Below are positions 52,433 through 62,334 of a stretch of DNA of 64,000 bases, piece by piece. A program made the position numbers and the translations under genes. The stretch is taken from NCBI GenBank assembly GCA_965246875.1, contig CBDFFU010000003.1:682001-746000 (forward strand). The letters run 5' to 3'. Position 1 is the stretch's first letter. Each line of letters begins with the position of its first letter. The stretch comes from DASWYT01 sp965246875 (GTDB lineage: Bacteria > Pseudomonadota > Alphaproteobacteria > Micavibrionales > SZUA-601). The notes beneath the pieces were generated by a model that worked only from the letters and a program-made list of their open reading frames with translations, had not been told where the DNA came from and ran no database searches.

Positions 52433-52795
52433 ATGTTAAACGTGGATATCAGGCAAACATCAGCAACGCTGCAAAAGACAATAAAAGACACAGTGGAAAA
52501 GCACGGTATTACCGTCAAGTGGATTTACGCATCTGGTTTGTATTATGAGCATGTTTTCGTTGTTGCAGTGCAATCCGATCACGAGCAAAACGAACTGCAA
52601 AACAATAAAATGCTAAAACGTGAATTGGATGCTAGCGTGGAATTATCGGGCTATCGTAATCTGGTTGAACAATCATGGACGAGGCATGTGCATGACGCCA
52701 GCCTGAGCTATTTAAAAAACATCCAGATCATATTTGCTTCGCAAGAAAGCGTTGACCGTGACTTTAACGGCAACTGGTATCATGCCATGAAGTGA
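52433..52795 (+). CDS. Hypothetical protein next to the right att site
   Basis: 120 residues from ATG 52433 (TTG 52430 possible), without a good SD. Contains VKWIYASGLYYEHVFVVAVQSDH, a beta-rich core, and HDASLSYLKNIQIIF. No family recognised. Its start lies 31 bp behind the att repeat, so the original promoter or first codons may have been displaced by the integration. A competing frame from ATG 52384 has a better SD but gives an unlikely 57-residue peptide. Confidence 0.5.
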   Translation: MLNVDIRQTSATLQKTIKDTVEKHGITVKWIYASGLYYEHVFVVAVQSDHEQNELQNNKMLKRELDASVELSGYRNLVEQSWTRHVHDASLSYLKNIQIIFASQESVDRDFNGNWYHAMK

Positions 52796-52803
52796 TTCTG
52801 CTG

Positions 52804-54582
52804 TTAACGCACACGCACGAAGCTATAGGTGCTGTAATCATCCGGTTGCAGCAACGGCAATAACGCGCCATTCGATATCCCCGTGATCCCTGACAATTGC
52901 GACATGATTTGGAATTGTGTCATCTGTGCTTCGCTGCCACCGAACCGATGGCGCACCATTTTCAACAATTGTGTCACAGTGCTTTGCTCTTCAGGAAAAT
53001 GCACCAAACGAATTTGTGTCGCGGGCTTAATATCTGCTTCCTGACGCGCTACGGCAACGGCCGTATCAACACCGCCCAGCGCATCAACCAAACCGTTCTG
53101 CAGGGCTTGATGGCCCGTCCAGACGTGACCCTCGGCAATCGCCAGCACTTTGTCTACACTCATATGGCGACCAATGGCGACACGCTGAATAAAATTATTA
53201 TAGATATTATTCAACGAGCGTTCGAGCGCTGTCCGTTCCTTGTCACTATACGGGTGATGCGGTGACCAGATCCCGGCTTGTTTGCCAATAGCGATACTCT
53301 GCCAGTTAACACCAAGTTTCTCCCACAATTTTTCCAGTGACATTTTGCCACCAAATACGCCGATCGATCCAGTCAATGTCGCAGGCTGGGCCACAATTTT
53401 TGTAGCAGCCGTACTGAGCCAATAACCACCGGACGCTGCAGCATCCCCCATGCTGATAATAACCGGCATGCGATCCGCCGCTTGTGCTATGGCACGACGA
53501 ATAATTTCGGCCGCAATCGGGGAGCCGCCCGGGCTGTTGACACGAACAACCAAGGCACGCACATGCGGATTGTTCGAGGCTTCATCAATGGCATCAGCAG
53601 ACGCTTCAGCAGACGCCACACCTGACCCGAACAACCCATCTTCGGCATCGACATCCATCAAGGTGCCTTCGATTGTGACATAGCCCAAAATACTTGGCTT
53701 ATGGTGACGTTCTGTTTTACGTTCAGCAGCACTATCTTGTACATACTCCGCCAGATCGATATTTTCAGCGTCAGGCAAAGTCTGTTCCAGATAAAAATCA
53801 ATATCGTCGCGATAACCGACAGAATCAATCAAACCACTGATCAAGGCGCGATCGGCACTAACAGGTGCTTCATCAATTAAAGTCTGGAGTTGTGGCACCG
53901 TCATGTTGCGTGAAGCGGCAATAGTTGTCGTCAATTGTCCGTACAAATCATTTAATAAACCTGTCGTCATCTCACGGTTATCCGCTGACATCTCATTGCG
54001 CATCAGGCTTTCTGGATAGGATTTATAACGGCCGCGATGCAAGATTTGCGGTTCAACACCCACTTTGTCCATTAAAGCACGGCCAAACGGCATATCGACA
54101 CGAATGCCAGTAATCGCTAGCTCGCCGATGGGCTGCAGCCAGATTTGGGAGAACGCGCTGGCAAAATAATAACTACCCATCGCTGGGCCATCGCCAAGCG
54201 TATCGGCAAACAACAACGTCAATTTTCCGGTGCTACGGAACCGCACAACGGCAGCGCGAACTTCCTGTAATTCTGCCAGACCGTATTGCCCACCTTTCAA
54301 ATAAACTGTCAGCGCTTTGACACGATCATCATGGGTGGCCTGATCAACACTTTGCACAATCTGTTGAATGGTCAATGGCGTTTGGGCAAAGGGATTTAAA
54401 ATACTGGCTGGTTCAGCTGTTTCATGCAGTGAATCTTCAATACGCAAATTCAGCACCATCTCATCCGGCAAAGCATTTTCCGCATGGTTCTGTTGCTTGA
54501 CGGCAAACGTAACCGCACCGGCGATTAATAATGTGACAAGAACACCAATGACGGCGAAAAAAATAATTAGGAACTTTTTCAT
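52804..54582 (-). CDS. sppA: Signal peptide peptidase SppA, 67 kDa type
   Basis: 592 residues from the ATG encoding MKKFLIIFFAVIGVL, an N-terminal membrane anchor; a start at 54603 is rejected. Two tandem ClpP-like halves are present. The first carries the Lys of the dyad in GRYKSYPES (about residue 200), the second the Ser in MGDAAASGGYW (about 395). It digests cleaved signal peptides in the inner membrane. Last gene of the - strand run, 61 bp after the heparinase-like gene. Confidence 0.94.
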   Translation of the reverse strand: MKKFLIIFFAVIGVLVTLLIAGAVTFAVKQQNHAENALPDEMVLNLRIEDSLHETAEPASILNPFAQTPLTIQQIVQSVDQATHDDRVKALTVYLKGGQYGLAELQEVRAAVVRFRSTGKLTLLFADTLGDGPAMGSYYFASAFSQIWLQPIGELAITGIRVDMPFGRALMDKVGVEPQILHRGRYKSYPESLMRNEMSADNREMTTGLLNDLYGQLTTTIAASRNMTVPQLQTLIDEAPVSADRALISGLIDSVGYRDDIDFYLEQTLPDAENIDLAEYVQDSAAERKTERHHKPSILGYVTIEGTLMDVDAEDGLFGSGVASAEASADAIDEASNNPHVRALVVRVNSPGGSPIAAEIIRRAIAQAADRMPVIISMGDAAASGGYWLSTAATKIVAQPATLTGSIGVFGGKMSLEKLWEKLGVNWQSIAIGKQAGIWSPHHPYSDKERTALERSLNNIYNNFIQRVAIGRHMSVDKVLAIAEGHVWTGHQALQNGLVDALGGVDTAVAVARQEADIKPATQIRLVHFPEEQSTVTQLLKMVRHRFGGSEAQMTQFQIMSQLSGITGISNGALLPLLQPDDYSTYSFVRVR

Positions 54583-54643
54583 ACGGTGTAACCTATGGTG
54601 CAAAACGGTTTATTCAATTGTTGGTGTCTTAATCATCAGCGTT

Positions 54644-56347
54644 TCAGTCATCAGAATCTTTGGCAACGCGTACTTTTTTCTCACGCTTGAAGTGCCACTC
54701 CAGAATTGTTTCCCCAGCGTGGCTATGACCACTCAGCACAATCTGCTGCGCACGCTGTGGTGCATCGCCGCAATTGCTGAGATACATGCTCTCTTCCAAC
54801 TGTGTCTGCAGCTCTGGTGCGTTTGGCGCACTGCGAAAACGCCACCCGGCACCGCTGCGTGTGCGTAACAGTACTGCTGCGCCATTGCCGGTCAAGGACG
54901 CCTTGACGTCAGGATGCAAATGAAAGCGAATCTGAAACGGGTGACCAGCCGGGCCAGTCAAAATATCGGTGCCGGATAAATCTTCGCCGTTTGTGTTTAA
55001 GTAAACCTGCCGCGTATGCACGACATTGAAATTGCTTTGATAACCGTCATGCGACACGCTAAACCGCTTGCCCGACGGGTCAGGATGATATTGCATCGGC
55101 ATTTGCCGCGGGTGCCGTCCAATGCCACCCTCAGGACGCAATTCAACCGCATTGGTGTCCGCCATCACCAGTGTTGAATGGGCAGCGGTGGTCCGCAAAG
55201 CTGACGATAACGGGCTGTTACGATGCGGCTGTCCGGCATGGCCACAATTCACAATTAAACGCTCACGCCCAATTGAAAATTCAAACGCCAAGGGTGCAGC
55301 ATGCGCTAATCCATCATACCCTGGTGGTGGCGGTGCGCCGGTATCAATTAGCACAATTGAACGGCCCTGTTGCAAACGCTCATAACCTGTATGGGGTGCA
55401 GAAATTGCGGTGCGATTACCGGCATGGGATTGATTGAGCAACACGTCGTACCACGCCGTGTCACCTTCTTCGCTGCCATTGAACATCGTCAATTTGCCAT
55501 CGCCATGCCGATACAGGCGCAACATTGGGGCCATGACGTGAATGGAATGCTGCACGATATCAGGGACGGCAAAACCGGCTGCTCGCAAGGCGGCGCGAAT
55601 ATCGATCAAGTGGCGCAGCACCAGCGCATGGCTGGTCGGGTTGCGTTCGATATGGCCGCCATCGGGCAAAATCTGGCGCGGCAATTCATCGGCCAAAATA
55701 GTGAGAGCGTTAAACAGCCGCGACTGGCTGTTCGGCAGCGCCAGGCACGCATAAATTTGGCCTTTAAGAGCGGTAATCAATCGTGCACCGCGCAGCTGCC
55801 CGGGCAAAATGCGTCCCAGATAGCGTGATTGTTTCAGCATGCTTTCAAAAATCTGCGTACGAAACCGGTCATCGGCGCTAGAGAGAAAGAAATCATGCAA
55901 ACTGATCCAGCTGGCCAAGCGCCACCCAATCAGATCCGGTTGCCAGACATGCGGCTCCCAGCGTCGATAGTGGCTCAACCAGTCCAATACCAAATTACGC
56001 GCGCCGCGCCGCGCCGCATCGCCGCCGACAGCTTTCAGCCCGCGCAGCCAGTCAAACCCATGCACCATCTGCAACCAGTCGGGATTGGCGTGGTCGGGCA
56101 GCCATTGGCTGATTGGAAAACTCTGGCCGCTGAACTGGAATTGTCCATTGATGATATGCTTACCCATGGTCGCATAACCAGGCCAGGCGTCACTGGGCAG
56201 TACCAATAAATGTTTCGGTGCCTTTTGCCCGAACCGCCACCAGTCACCGGTTAGGCCGCGCAACCAGCCTTGGCTGTTTTTCGGCACATCTGGTTGCATG
56301 CTGTTTGCTATTTGCTCATCGGCGCGTTGGATGGCTACCTGCGTCAT
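54644..56347 (-). CDS. Heparinase II/III-like protein
   Basis: 567 residues. An all-helical N-terminal half (WRLASWISLHDFF, ILPDGGHIERNPTSHALVLRHL) and a beta-rich C-terminal half with RLIVNCGHAGQPHRNSP and TTAAHSTLVMADTNA match the heparinase II/III family common in alphaproteobacteria. No clear signal peptide. Substrate unknown; bacterial cell-surface polysaccharide is possible. Start overlaps the rpe stop (ATGA), a pairing also known from other alphaproteobacteria. Confidence 0.85.
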   Translation of the reverse strand: MTQVAIQRADEQIANSMQPDVPKNSQGWLRGLTGDWWRFGQKAPKHLLVLPSDAWPGYATMGKHIINGQFQFSGQSFPISQWLPDHANPDWLQMVHGFDWLRGLKAVGGDAARRGARNLVLDWLSHYRRWEPHVWQPDLIGWRLASWISLHDFFLSSADDRFRTQIFESMLKQSRYLGRILPGQLRGARLITALKGQIYACLALPNSQSRLFNALTILADELPRQILPDGGHIERNPTSHALVLRHLIDIRAALRAAGFAVPDIVQHSIHVMAPMLRLYRHGDGKLTMFNGSEEGDTAWYDVLLNQSHAGNRTAISAPHTGYERLQQGRSIVLIDTGAPPPPGYDGLAHAAPLAFEFSIGRERLIVNCGHAGQPHRNSPLSSALRTTAAHSTLVMADTNAVELRPEGGIGRHPRQMPMQYHPDPSGKRFSVSHDGYQSNFNVVHTRQVYLNTNGEDLSGTDILTGPAGHPFQIRFHLHPDVKASLTGNGAAVLLRTRSGAGWRFRSAPNAPELQTQLEESMYLSNCGDAPQRAQQIVLSGHSHAGETILEWHFKREKKVRVAKDSDD

Positions 56348-57030
56348 GCCACAGATCCTTGCATGCGAGCAATGAGATTTTGATAAGCGGCAATCGGATC
56401 TGTTTGTTGATAAAACGCACTACCGATAATCGCCGTATCAATTCCTGCTTGCGCCAGACGTGCGATATTGCTGTCTGTCACCCCACCATCAACGGTAATA
56501 TACAGATGCGGATGTTGCAGTTTTAAAACTGCAGCCTGATGAATTTTCGGCCACATATCCTCTAAAAATACTTGTCCTGAAAAACCGGGATTGACGGTCA
56601 TGATGATCAACCGGTCAATCATTTGCCAGTCTGCTGCGTGAACAAACGATAAATCTGTTTGTGGATTCAGTGCAATGCCCGCCTGGCAATCTTGCGCTTT
56701 GATCGCCGTTAAACAATCGCGCCAGTCGGGCGTTGCTTCAACATGCACTGTAATCGCATCGGCACCACTTTCGATCAATTTAGTGATCCACAGCATCGGC
56801 TGGTTCACCAGCAAATGCACGTCCAAAAATAGAGAGGTAATCGGCCGCACCGCAGCGATTAAATTTGGCCCATACGTTAGGTTAGGTACAAAATGCCCAT
56901 CCATTAGGTCAATGTGCAGTGATATGCAGTCAACGCGCTCTGCCAAGCGTACAGCGCCTTCTAAATCCAGCGGCGACGCTGCGATCAACGACGGGCTTAA
57001 CAACAGGGCAGGGGCTGCAGACAGGGACAT
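56344..57030 (-). CDS. rpe: Ribulose-phosphate 3-epimerase
   Basis: 228 residues from MSLSAAPALLLSPSLIAAS; an ATG at 57072 would add 14 residues without support. Metal and catalytic parts are seen: HIDLMDGHFVPNLTYGP, DVHLLV, HVEATP, MTVNPGFSGQVF and VDGGVTDSN. It interconverts ribulose-5-phosphate and xylulose-5-phosphate. Overlaps the heparinase-like gene by four bases. Confidence 0.96.
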   Translation of the reverse strand: MSLSAAPALLLSPSLIAASPLDLEGAVRLAERVDCISLHIDLMDGHFVPNLTYGPNLIAAVRPITSLFLDVHLLVNQPMLWITKLIESGADAITVHVEATPDWRDCLTAIKAQDCQAGIALNPQTDLSFVHAADWQMIDRLIIMTVNPGFSGQVFLEDMWPKIHQAAVLKLQHPHLYITVDGGVTDSNIARLAQAGIDTAIIGSAFYQQTDPIAAYQNLIARMQGSVA

Positions 57031-57099
57031 AAACACTTGTAACAAGTCAGCCGAATCGGGGCAAGGGGACAAAGTGTGAACGGCAACGGAAAATGCTGT

Positions 57100-58356
57100 T
57101 TAGGACCGTATTTGACCATTGCCATGCAGGCGATACTGATAAGTGACTAGTTGCGCCAAACCAACCGGCCCGCGCGCGTGCAGTTTGCCGGTCGCAATGC
57201 CGATTTCACCGCCCATGCCAAACTCGCCGCCATCGGCAAATTGTGTCGAGGCATTGTGAACAGCAATGGCACTTTCGACATGGCTGAGGAAATAGTCAGC
57301 GGCGTCTGTATCTTCGGTAATGATTGCATCGGTGTGGTGCGACCCGTATTTATTGATAAACACCACGGCGTCTTTAGTGTCCTTGACGATTTTCACGGAC
57401 AAGGTCGCACTTAAAAATTCATGCCCGTAATCATGTGGCTGCGCCTCAACCGCGTTGGGATGCAAACTCAACAATTCTGTCGGTAACTTGACGCTGCAGC
57501 CTTTGTTGATCAACGCGTTGATGACGTCGCGGCCAATTGTTTCAACAATAGCTTCATGCAACACCAGGCATTCGGTTGCACCACAGACGCCGGTGCGACG
57601 CATCTTGGCATTGACTGTGATAGCAATCGCTTTGGCGGGGTCGGCCGCTTTGTGAATATAAGTGTGGCAAATGCCATCCAGATGGCTAAACACGGGAATA
57701 CGGCTTTCATTACGCACACGTTCAACCAATGATTTACCACCACGCGGCACGATGACATCGACATACTCATCCAATGTCAACAATGCGCCAACCAGTTCGC
57801 GGTCGGCAGACGGGACACTTTGAATACAGCCAATGGGTAATCCGACCTGTAGCAGCGCGTCCTGCATCAGTACAATCAGAATACTGGTCGTCTGCCACGC
57901 ATCGCTGCCACCGCGTAAAATACAGGCATTGCCAGCTTTCAGGCACAAAATGGCCGCATCAATTGCCACGTTTGGCCGCGATTCAAAAATGACACCAATG
58001 ACACCCAATGGCACAGTGACCTTATCAATGCGCAGATCATTGGGTCGCGTGTCAGATGCCAACGTCAAACCAACGGGATCAGGCAAAGCTATGACGGTTT
58101 CAATCCCGGTAATCATGGCGTTGATGCGGCCTGTATCAAGCTTCAAACGGTCCAGTATGGCACTTGATAAATGCGCGTCTGTACCCGCTGTCATATCCTG
58201 TTGATTGGCCGCTAAGATTGCGTCTGTTTGCTGGCGTAACTGGTCAGCAATAGCACGCAGAACCTGATTTTTTTGTTCAACCGTGCAATGCGCCAGGACA
58301 GCAGCAGCTTGTTTTGCGGTTTCACCCATTGCCTGCAAGGAATTTTTTTCTGTCAT
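57100..58356 (-). CDS. proA: Gamma-glutamyl phosphate reductase
   Basis: 418 residues. The catalytic Cys is in RRTGVCGATECLV (about residue 250); GVIGVIFESRPNV and LKAGNACILRGGSDAW are cofactor-binding parts. It reduces gamma-glutamyl phosphate to glutamate semialdehyde with NADPH for proline synthesis. Its start overlaps the proB stop by 4 bases. Confidence 0.97.
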   Translation of the reverse strand: MTEKNSLQAMGETAKQAAAVLAHCTVEQKNQVLRAIADQLRQQTDAILAANQQDMTAGTDAHLSSAILDRLKLDTGRINAMITGIETVIALPDPVGLTLASDTRPNDLRIDKVTVPLGVIGVIFESRPNVAIDAAILCLKAGNACILRGGSDAWQTTSILIVLMQDALLQVGLPIGCIQSVPSADRELVGALLTLDEYVDVIVPRGGKSLVERVRNESRIPVFSHLDGICHTYIHKAADPAKAIAITVNAKMRRTGVCGATECLVLHEAIVETIGRDVINALINKGCSVKLPTELLSLHPNAVEAQPHDYGHEFLSATLSVKIVKDTKDAVVFINKYGSHHTDAIITEDTDAADYFLSHVESAIAVHNASTQFADGGEFGMGGEIGIATGKLHARGPVGLAQLVTYQYRLHGNGQIRS

Positions 58357-59453
58357 GACAAAACCGTCCGGTAAAGTGTGTCAGTGTGGAGGAATACCGG
58401 TTGTTTTTGCTGTCCCAAGCGTGAGATTAGTGTAGCGGAATCATAACGCGCCAAACCAATGGCCAATAATTCCAGATCCTCGCTCAACACATGCACACGA
58501 TCGCCTTTGGTAAACTCACCCGTCACACCGATTATTCCGACCGGCAAAATGCTCAAGGTTTTATCAGGATCGCGTAATTGTTCAGCCAGACAAACATTGG
58601 CCGTGACGTTTGGCGTCATTAGACCATGGTCTTGTGTTTGTGGTGTTATCGCCAGCCAGCGTTTGACAGAGGATTTTTTACGCTGCGGCAAAATGGTGGT
58701 GCCCACGGCTTCGTCATTGACCAAACGTGTCATGATATGTGGCGTACGGCCATTAGCAATATGTGTGGTAATGCCTAAGCCGCTCATCTTGCGTGCGGTC
58801 GTCAATTTGCTTTGCATCCCGCCACGGCCTAAAGCTGATTTTTCAGCGGTGAGAGACGGCATATTTTTATTAGCCGGGTCGATAACGGGAATAATGCTGG
58901 CATCAGGTTGTGATGGCGCGCGGTCATAGACGCCATCGACATTCGTCAACAATATCAGCCGGTCCGCACTTAATTGTGCCGCCAGCAAACCAGCTAATTC
59001 ATCATTATCGGTAAACATCAATTCCTGAATGGCGACAGAGTCATTTTCATTGACGATCGGCAGAATAAAGGCCTGTTGCCGCAGCGATTCAAACAAATGC
59101 GCGATATTCTGGTAGTGGTGTCTGGTAATAAAATCCTGCTTGGTCAGCAAAATCTGTGCGCTTTGCATAGCATGTCTATCAAGAATTTTTTGATAGGCTT
59201 GCATCAAATAAGTCTGGCCGATTGCCGCCAGGATTTGTTTTTCGTTGATCACATTATTGGTTTGCAAGGGTGAACGGTTTGCCAATAAGCTCCGTCCCGT
59301 ACTTACGGCACCTGAACTCACCAGCACAACAAAATGTCCTTGCTGTTTCAACGTCACAATCTGCGCAATCAAATCAGCTAACAGCGAAACATCCAGCAGA
59401 CCAGCTGGGGTTGTCAGAGTTTGGGTACCGACTTTGATAACAAATGTTTTCAT
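58353..59453 (-). CDS. proB: Glutamate 5-kinase
   Basis: 366 residues: amino acid kinase domain (FVIKVGTQTLT, LVSSGAVSTG, NENDSVAIQELMFTDND, GRGGMQSKLTTARK) and a C-terminal PUA domain (about 275-350). First step of proline synthesis; the enzyme is usually inhibited by proline. Starts 30 bp after ftsQ, so it may be read through from the mur genes. Confidence 0.97.
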   Translation of the reverse strand: MKTFVIKVGTQTLTTPAGLLDVSLLADLIAQIVTLKQQGHFVVLVSSGAVSTGRSLLANRSPLQTNNVINEKQILAAIGQTYLMQAYQKILDRHAMQSAQILLTKQDFITRHHYQNIAHLFESLRQQAFILPIVNENDSVAIQELMFTDNDELAGLLAAQLSADRLILLTNVDGVYDRAPSQPDASIIPVIDPANKNMPSLTAEKSALGRGGMQSKLTTARKMSGLGITTHIANGRTPHIMTRLVNDEAVGTTILPQRKKSSVKRWLAITPQTQDHGLMTPNVTANVCLAEQLRDPDKTLSILPVGIIGVTGEFTKGDRVHVLSEDLELLAIGLARYDSATLISRLGQQKQPVFLHTDTLYRTVLS

Positions 59454-59483
59454 GAAGCGAATGAAGCTAACTTATAATAAAAA

Positions 59484-60404
59484 TTAAATATTCTTTTTAG
59501 ATGGGTCGGTCGGGTCACTAAAATCCGGCCGCTGAATCATAAGATCGGCCCGTTTGGTGGGGCGCAACACCGCCTGACCCGGCAAACGCAAATCGACAAT
59601 CTCCAGATCCTTATCAAAAATATGATCCTGTTGCACCAGTTTCATCAATTGCGCGATTGCTAATGTTGTATTTTGCGCCGGCAACTTAATCGTCACCCCG
59701 TTTTGTAACAGCAAATCCCACCGCCGCTGGCCGACCCATGTCGCGGCTTTAACCTGTTTCAACAGATCCGGCTGGCCTTGCAACAATTGAAACAACGGTG
59801 TGATTTGTGTCGTGACATCATCGCCAATCAAAATCGGATAGTGTGTATCTTGATCAGTGTTTTTAGCCGCGACAGTTTGTCCATTGCGATCAATCAACGT
59901 CACAGTTTCATTTTTTTGCCACTTGGCGACCGGTTGGCGTTCCGTCAAACGGATAAATACAGTGTTTGGCCAGCGACGTTCGATAAATACAGTATCAACG
60001 CCAACCAATTGTTTGACGCGTTCCTGTGCTTCTTGTGGATCGTACGCAAACAACGGCATGCCGCGCTGAATGTTCAAGGCGTTCAGCAAATCTTTCCCTG
60101 CCACACGGTCACGGCCAACAACTTGTACATTTTGCACGATGTAACCGTTTTTCGCACTGACCTGGATAAATTTGTCACTTATCTCTTGCTGCCAGTGCGA
60201 CCAATGCGGGATGGTTGCAGCAACACCAGCAAGCAAACTTAAACCCAGCAAGGCCAAGAGCAACGGCTTGACCATCGCTCCGGTCTGCGATCCTTCGGCA
60301 TGGCGAAAACGTGGTTTATAGACTGATTTTTCCGCACGCAAATGACGTGGTGCCTCGCGCAGAGGCGGACAATAGTGCGATGCGGAATGTTGGAGAAAAC
60401 TCAT
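59484..60404 (-). CDS. ftsQ: Cell division protein FtsQ
   Basis: 306 residues. A cytoplasmic N-terminus of about 44 residues, one membrane helix (VKPLLLALLGLSLLAGVAA), then a POTRA domain (VQNVQVVGRDRVAGKDLLNAL) and the FtsQ beta domain (RRWPNTVFIRLTERQPVAKW). It links early and late division proteins in the inner membrane. Its ATG shares one base with the ddl stop. ftsA does not follow. Confidence 0.93.
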   Translation of the reverse strand: MSFLQHSASHYCPPLREAPRHLRAEKSVYKPRFRHAEGSQTGAMVKPLLLALLGLSLLAGVAATIPHWSHWQQEISDKFIQVSAKNGYIVQNVQVVGRDRVAGKDLLNALNIQRGMPLFAYDPQEAQERVKQLVGVDTVFIERRWPNTVFIRLTERQPVAKWQKNETVTLIDRNGQTVAAKNTDQDTHYPILIGDDVTTQITPLFQLLQGQPDLLKQVKAATWVGQRRWDLLLQNGVTIKLPAQNTTLAIAQLMKLVQQDHIFDKDLEIVDLRLPGQAVLRPTKRADLMIQRPDFSDPTDPSKKNI

Positions 60405-61372
60405 TACGCTGCTTTGGTTCGATGTGATCCATTATCAACAGGCTTTTTTGCGCATTGCAAGGCCTTTTCGACAAGCGCTTTGACCAAGATGTCGAATGAA
60501 TAACCGGCAGCCTGTACTTGCTCGGGATACAGCGACAAAGGCGTCATACCCGGCTGGGTGTTGGTTTCCAAAAATATAATACCGTCCGTTGGATTATACC
60601 GAAAGTCGCTGCGGGATATCATGTCACAGCCTAGTGCTTGATGAGCGCGTACAGCATAATCTTTAAGTTTTTCGGTCACATCAGCGGGCAAATCAGGATT
60701 GATAATATGCGTGGTCACGCCATCCGTATACTTTGCTGTATAGTCGTAGAAATCATTGTTTGATTTCAGCATCGTGATACACAATGCTGCAGGTTGTTGA
60801 TCAGCATTAAACAAATCACTGACACCTACCGTCAATTCTTCACCAGCAATAAATTTTTCAATCATAACAATCTGTGTATCATCTGCGTTTTGCAATGTCT
60901 TAGCCAAATCAGCATCATTATTAACAATGGTTACGCCAACGCTGGAGCCATCGGCAATCGGTTTCACAACGTATGGAACAGGCATTGGATGACCTTGACG
61001 AAGATCGGCACGTGTCATGATTTTGTCTTGTGTGACGGGGACATCTACAGCGCTGACAATGGCTTTTGTCATTTTTTTATTAAAACTTGCCGCTGATGCA
61101 GCTACACCCGAATGCGTGTAAGGAATCTTTGCCAGATCAAGAACGGCCTGCATTATGCCATCTTCGCCACCTGTGCCATGCAATGCGTTGAAGACGACAT
61201 CACCCTTCGCATTTTTCAATTGATTGGCGAGAGTCAAAAAATCTGGCGAAGGATCAAGAAGTACAACATCATAGTTTTGGCGTTGTAATGCGTCACAAAT
61301 ATTTTTTGCTGTGCTTAACGACACGTCGCGTTCAGCCGACCAGCCGCCTTGTAACACAATTACGCGCGTCAT
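60404..61372 (-). CDS. ddl: D-alanine-D-alanine ligase
   Basis: 322 residues from MTRVIVLQGGWSAERDVSL; a longer frame to 61420 lies inside murB. ATP-grasp features: NALHGTGGEDG, VVKPIADGSSVGV, SRSDFRYNP and ETNTQPGMT. Makes the D-Ala-D-Ala dipeptide for UDP-MurNAc-pentapeptide. The start overlaps the murB stop (ATGA). Confidence 0.96.
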   Translation of the reverse strand: MTRVIVLQGGWSAERDVSLSTAKNICDALQRQNYDVVLLDPSPDFLTLANQLKNAKGDVVFNALHGTGGEDGIMQAVLDLAKIPYTHSGVAASAASFNKKMTKAIVSAVDVPVTQDKIMTRADLRQGHPMPVPYVVKPIADGSSVGVTIVNNDADLAKTLQNADDTQIVMIEKFIAGEELTVGVSDLFNADQQPAALCITMLKSNNDFYDYTAKYTDGVTTHIINPDLPADVTEKLKDYAVRAHQALGCDMISRSDFRYNPTDGIIFLETNTQPGMTPLSLYPEQVQAAGYSFDILVKALVEKALQCAKKPVDNGSHRTKAA

Positions 61373-62334
61373 GCTATCTCTCCCTGTTGCAATGGCTTGC
61401 CAATCCGTTGAATTTCCCAACGCAAATTGATGCCGCTTTGTTGTTTGACTTTATCACGCACGGTTTCGCCGAGCGTTTCGAGATCGCTAGCTGTCGCGCC
61501 ACCGGTATTGATCATGAAGTTGCAATGCAAATCCGACATGCGTGCACCACCGATTTGCAAGCCGCGGCAACCGGCTTTATCAACGGCTTGCCAGGCACTG
61601 CCGCTACCCGGCACATCACGTTCCGGGTTGGCAAAGGTTGAGCCACCGGTTTTTTCCTTGATCGGCTGGCTGGCTTCACGCTTGGCTTTGATCTCGTTCA
61701 TGCGTTCAATAACAGTATTGACATCGCTTGGTGTCGCTTTAAACACAGCCTCAATAAAGATCCAGTCTTTGGGTGCATCAATGTGACGATAAGTCATGCC
61801 CAGTTCGTGTGGCGTGACGCGGTGCAATTGGCCTTGGCGGTCAAGTGCCGTCACTTCGACTAGTACATCGCAAAATTCAGCTCCGTAACAACCAGCATTC
61901 ATGCGGATGCCGGCACCGATGCTGCCGGGAATGCCCGCCAAAAATTCCAATCCTGCTAAGCTGTTTTTCTGTGCAACAAGGGCCACATTGCCATCCAGTG
62001 CCGCAGCACCGGCGATAATCTGCTGTGGATTGTTCGGATCCAAATCAATCTGCGCAAACTCACGTCCTAGCTTAATCACTACACCATCGACGCCACCATC
62101 GCGGATGATGAGGTTAGAGGCCAAGCCGATAATCAAAATCGGCACATCGCTGGGACATTGCTGCAAGAAAAGTTGCAGATCATCACGGTCGGCCGGTTTA
62201 AACATGACCTCGGCCGGGCCGCCGACCTGAAACCAGGTGCTTTGTGCGAGTGGCGCATTCGCCGTGTAACGGCCACGCACGGTTGGCAAGCGATCAAGCA
62301 GTGAAACAGTGGATGTTTTTTCTGCGGCCATCAT
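61369..62334 (-). CDS. murB: UDP-N-acetylenolpyruvoylglucosamine reductase
   Basis: 321 residues from the ATG that forms TGATG with the murC stop; a GTG one codon earlier is possible. FAD-binding parts ASNLIIRDGG and PGSIGAGIRMNAGCYG, and catalytic KTGGSTFANP are seen, with the C-terminal SDLHCNFMINTGGATASD. It reduces enolpyruvyl-UDP-GlcNAc to UDP-MurNAc using NADPH. No SD; coupling to murC is likely. Confidence 0.96.
   Translation of the reverse strand: MMAAEKTSTVSLLDRLPTVRGRYTANAPLAQSTWFQVGGPAEVMFKPADRDDLQLFLQQCPSDVPILIIGLASNLIIRDGGVDGVVIKLGREFAQIDLDPNNPQQIIAGAAALDGNVALVAQKNSLAGLEFLAGIPGSIGAGIRMNAGCYGAEFCDVLVEVTALDRQGQLHRVTPHELGMTYRHIDAPKDWIFIEAVFKATPSDVNTVIERMNEIKAKREASQPIKEKTGGSTFANPERDVPGSGSAWQAVDKAGCRGLQIGGARMSDLHCNFMINTGGATASDLETLGETVRDKVKQQSGINLRWEIQRIGKPLQQGEIA

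Noticed and set aside
52384..52557. 57-codon frame starting inside the right att repeat
   Set aside because: Although it has a fair SD, the competing frame at 52433 is longer and has a protein-like composition.
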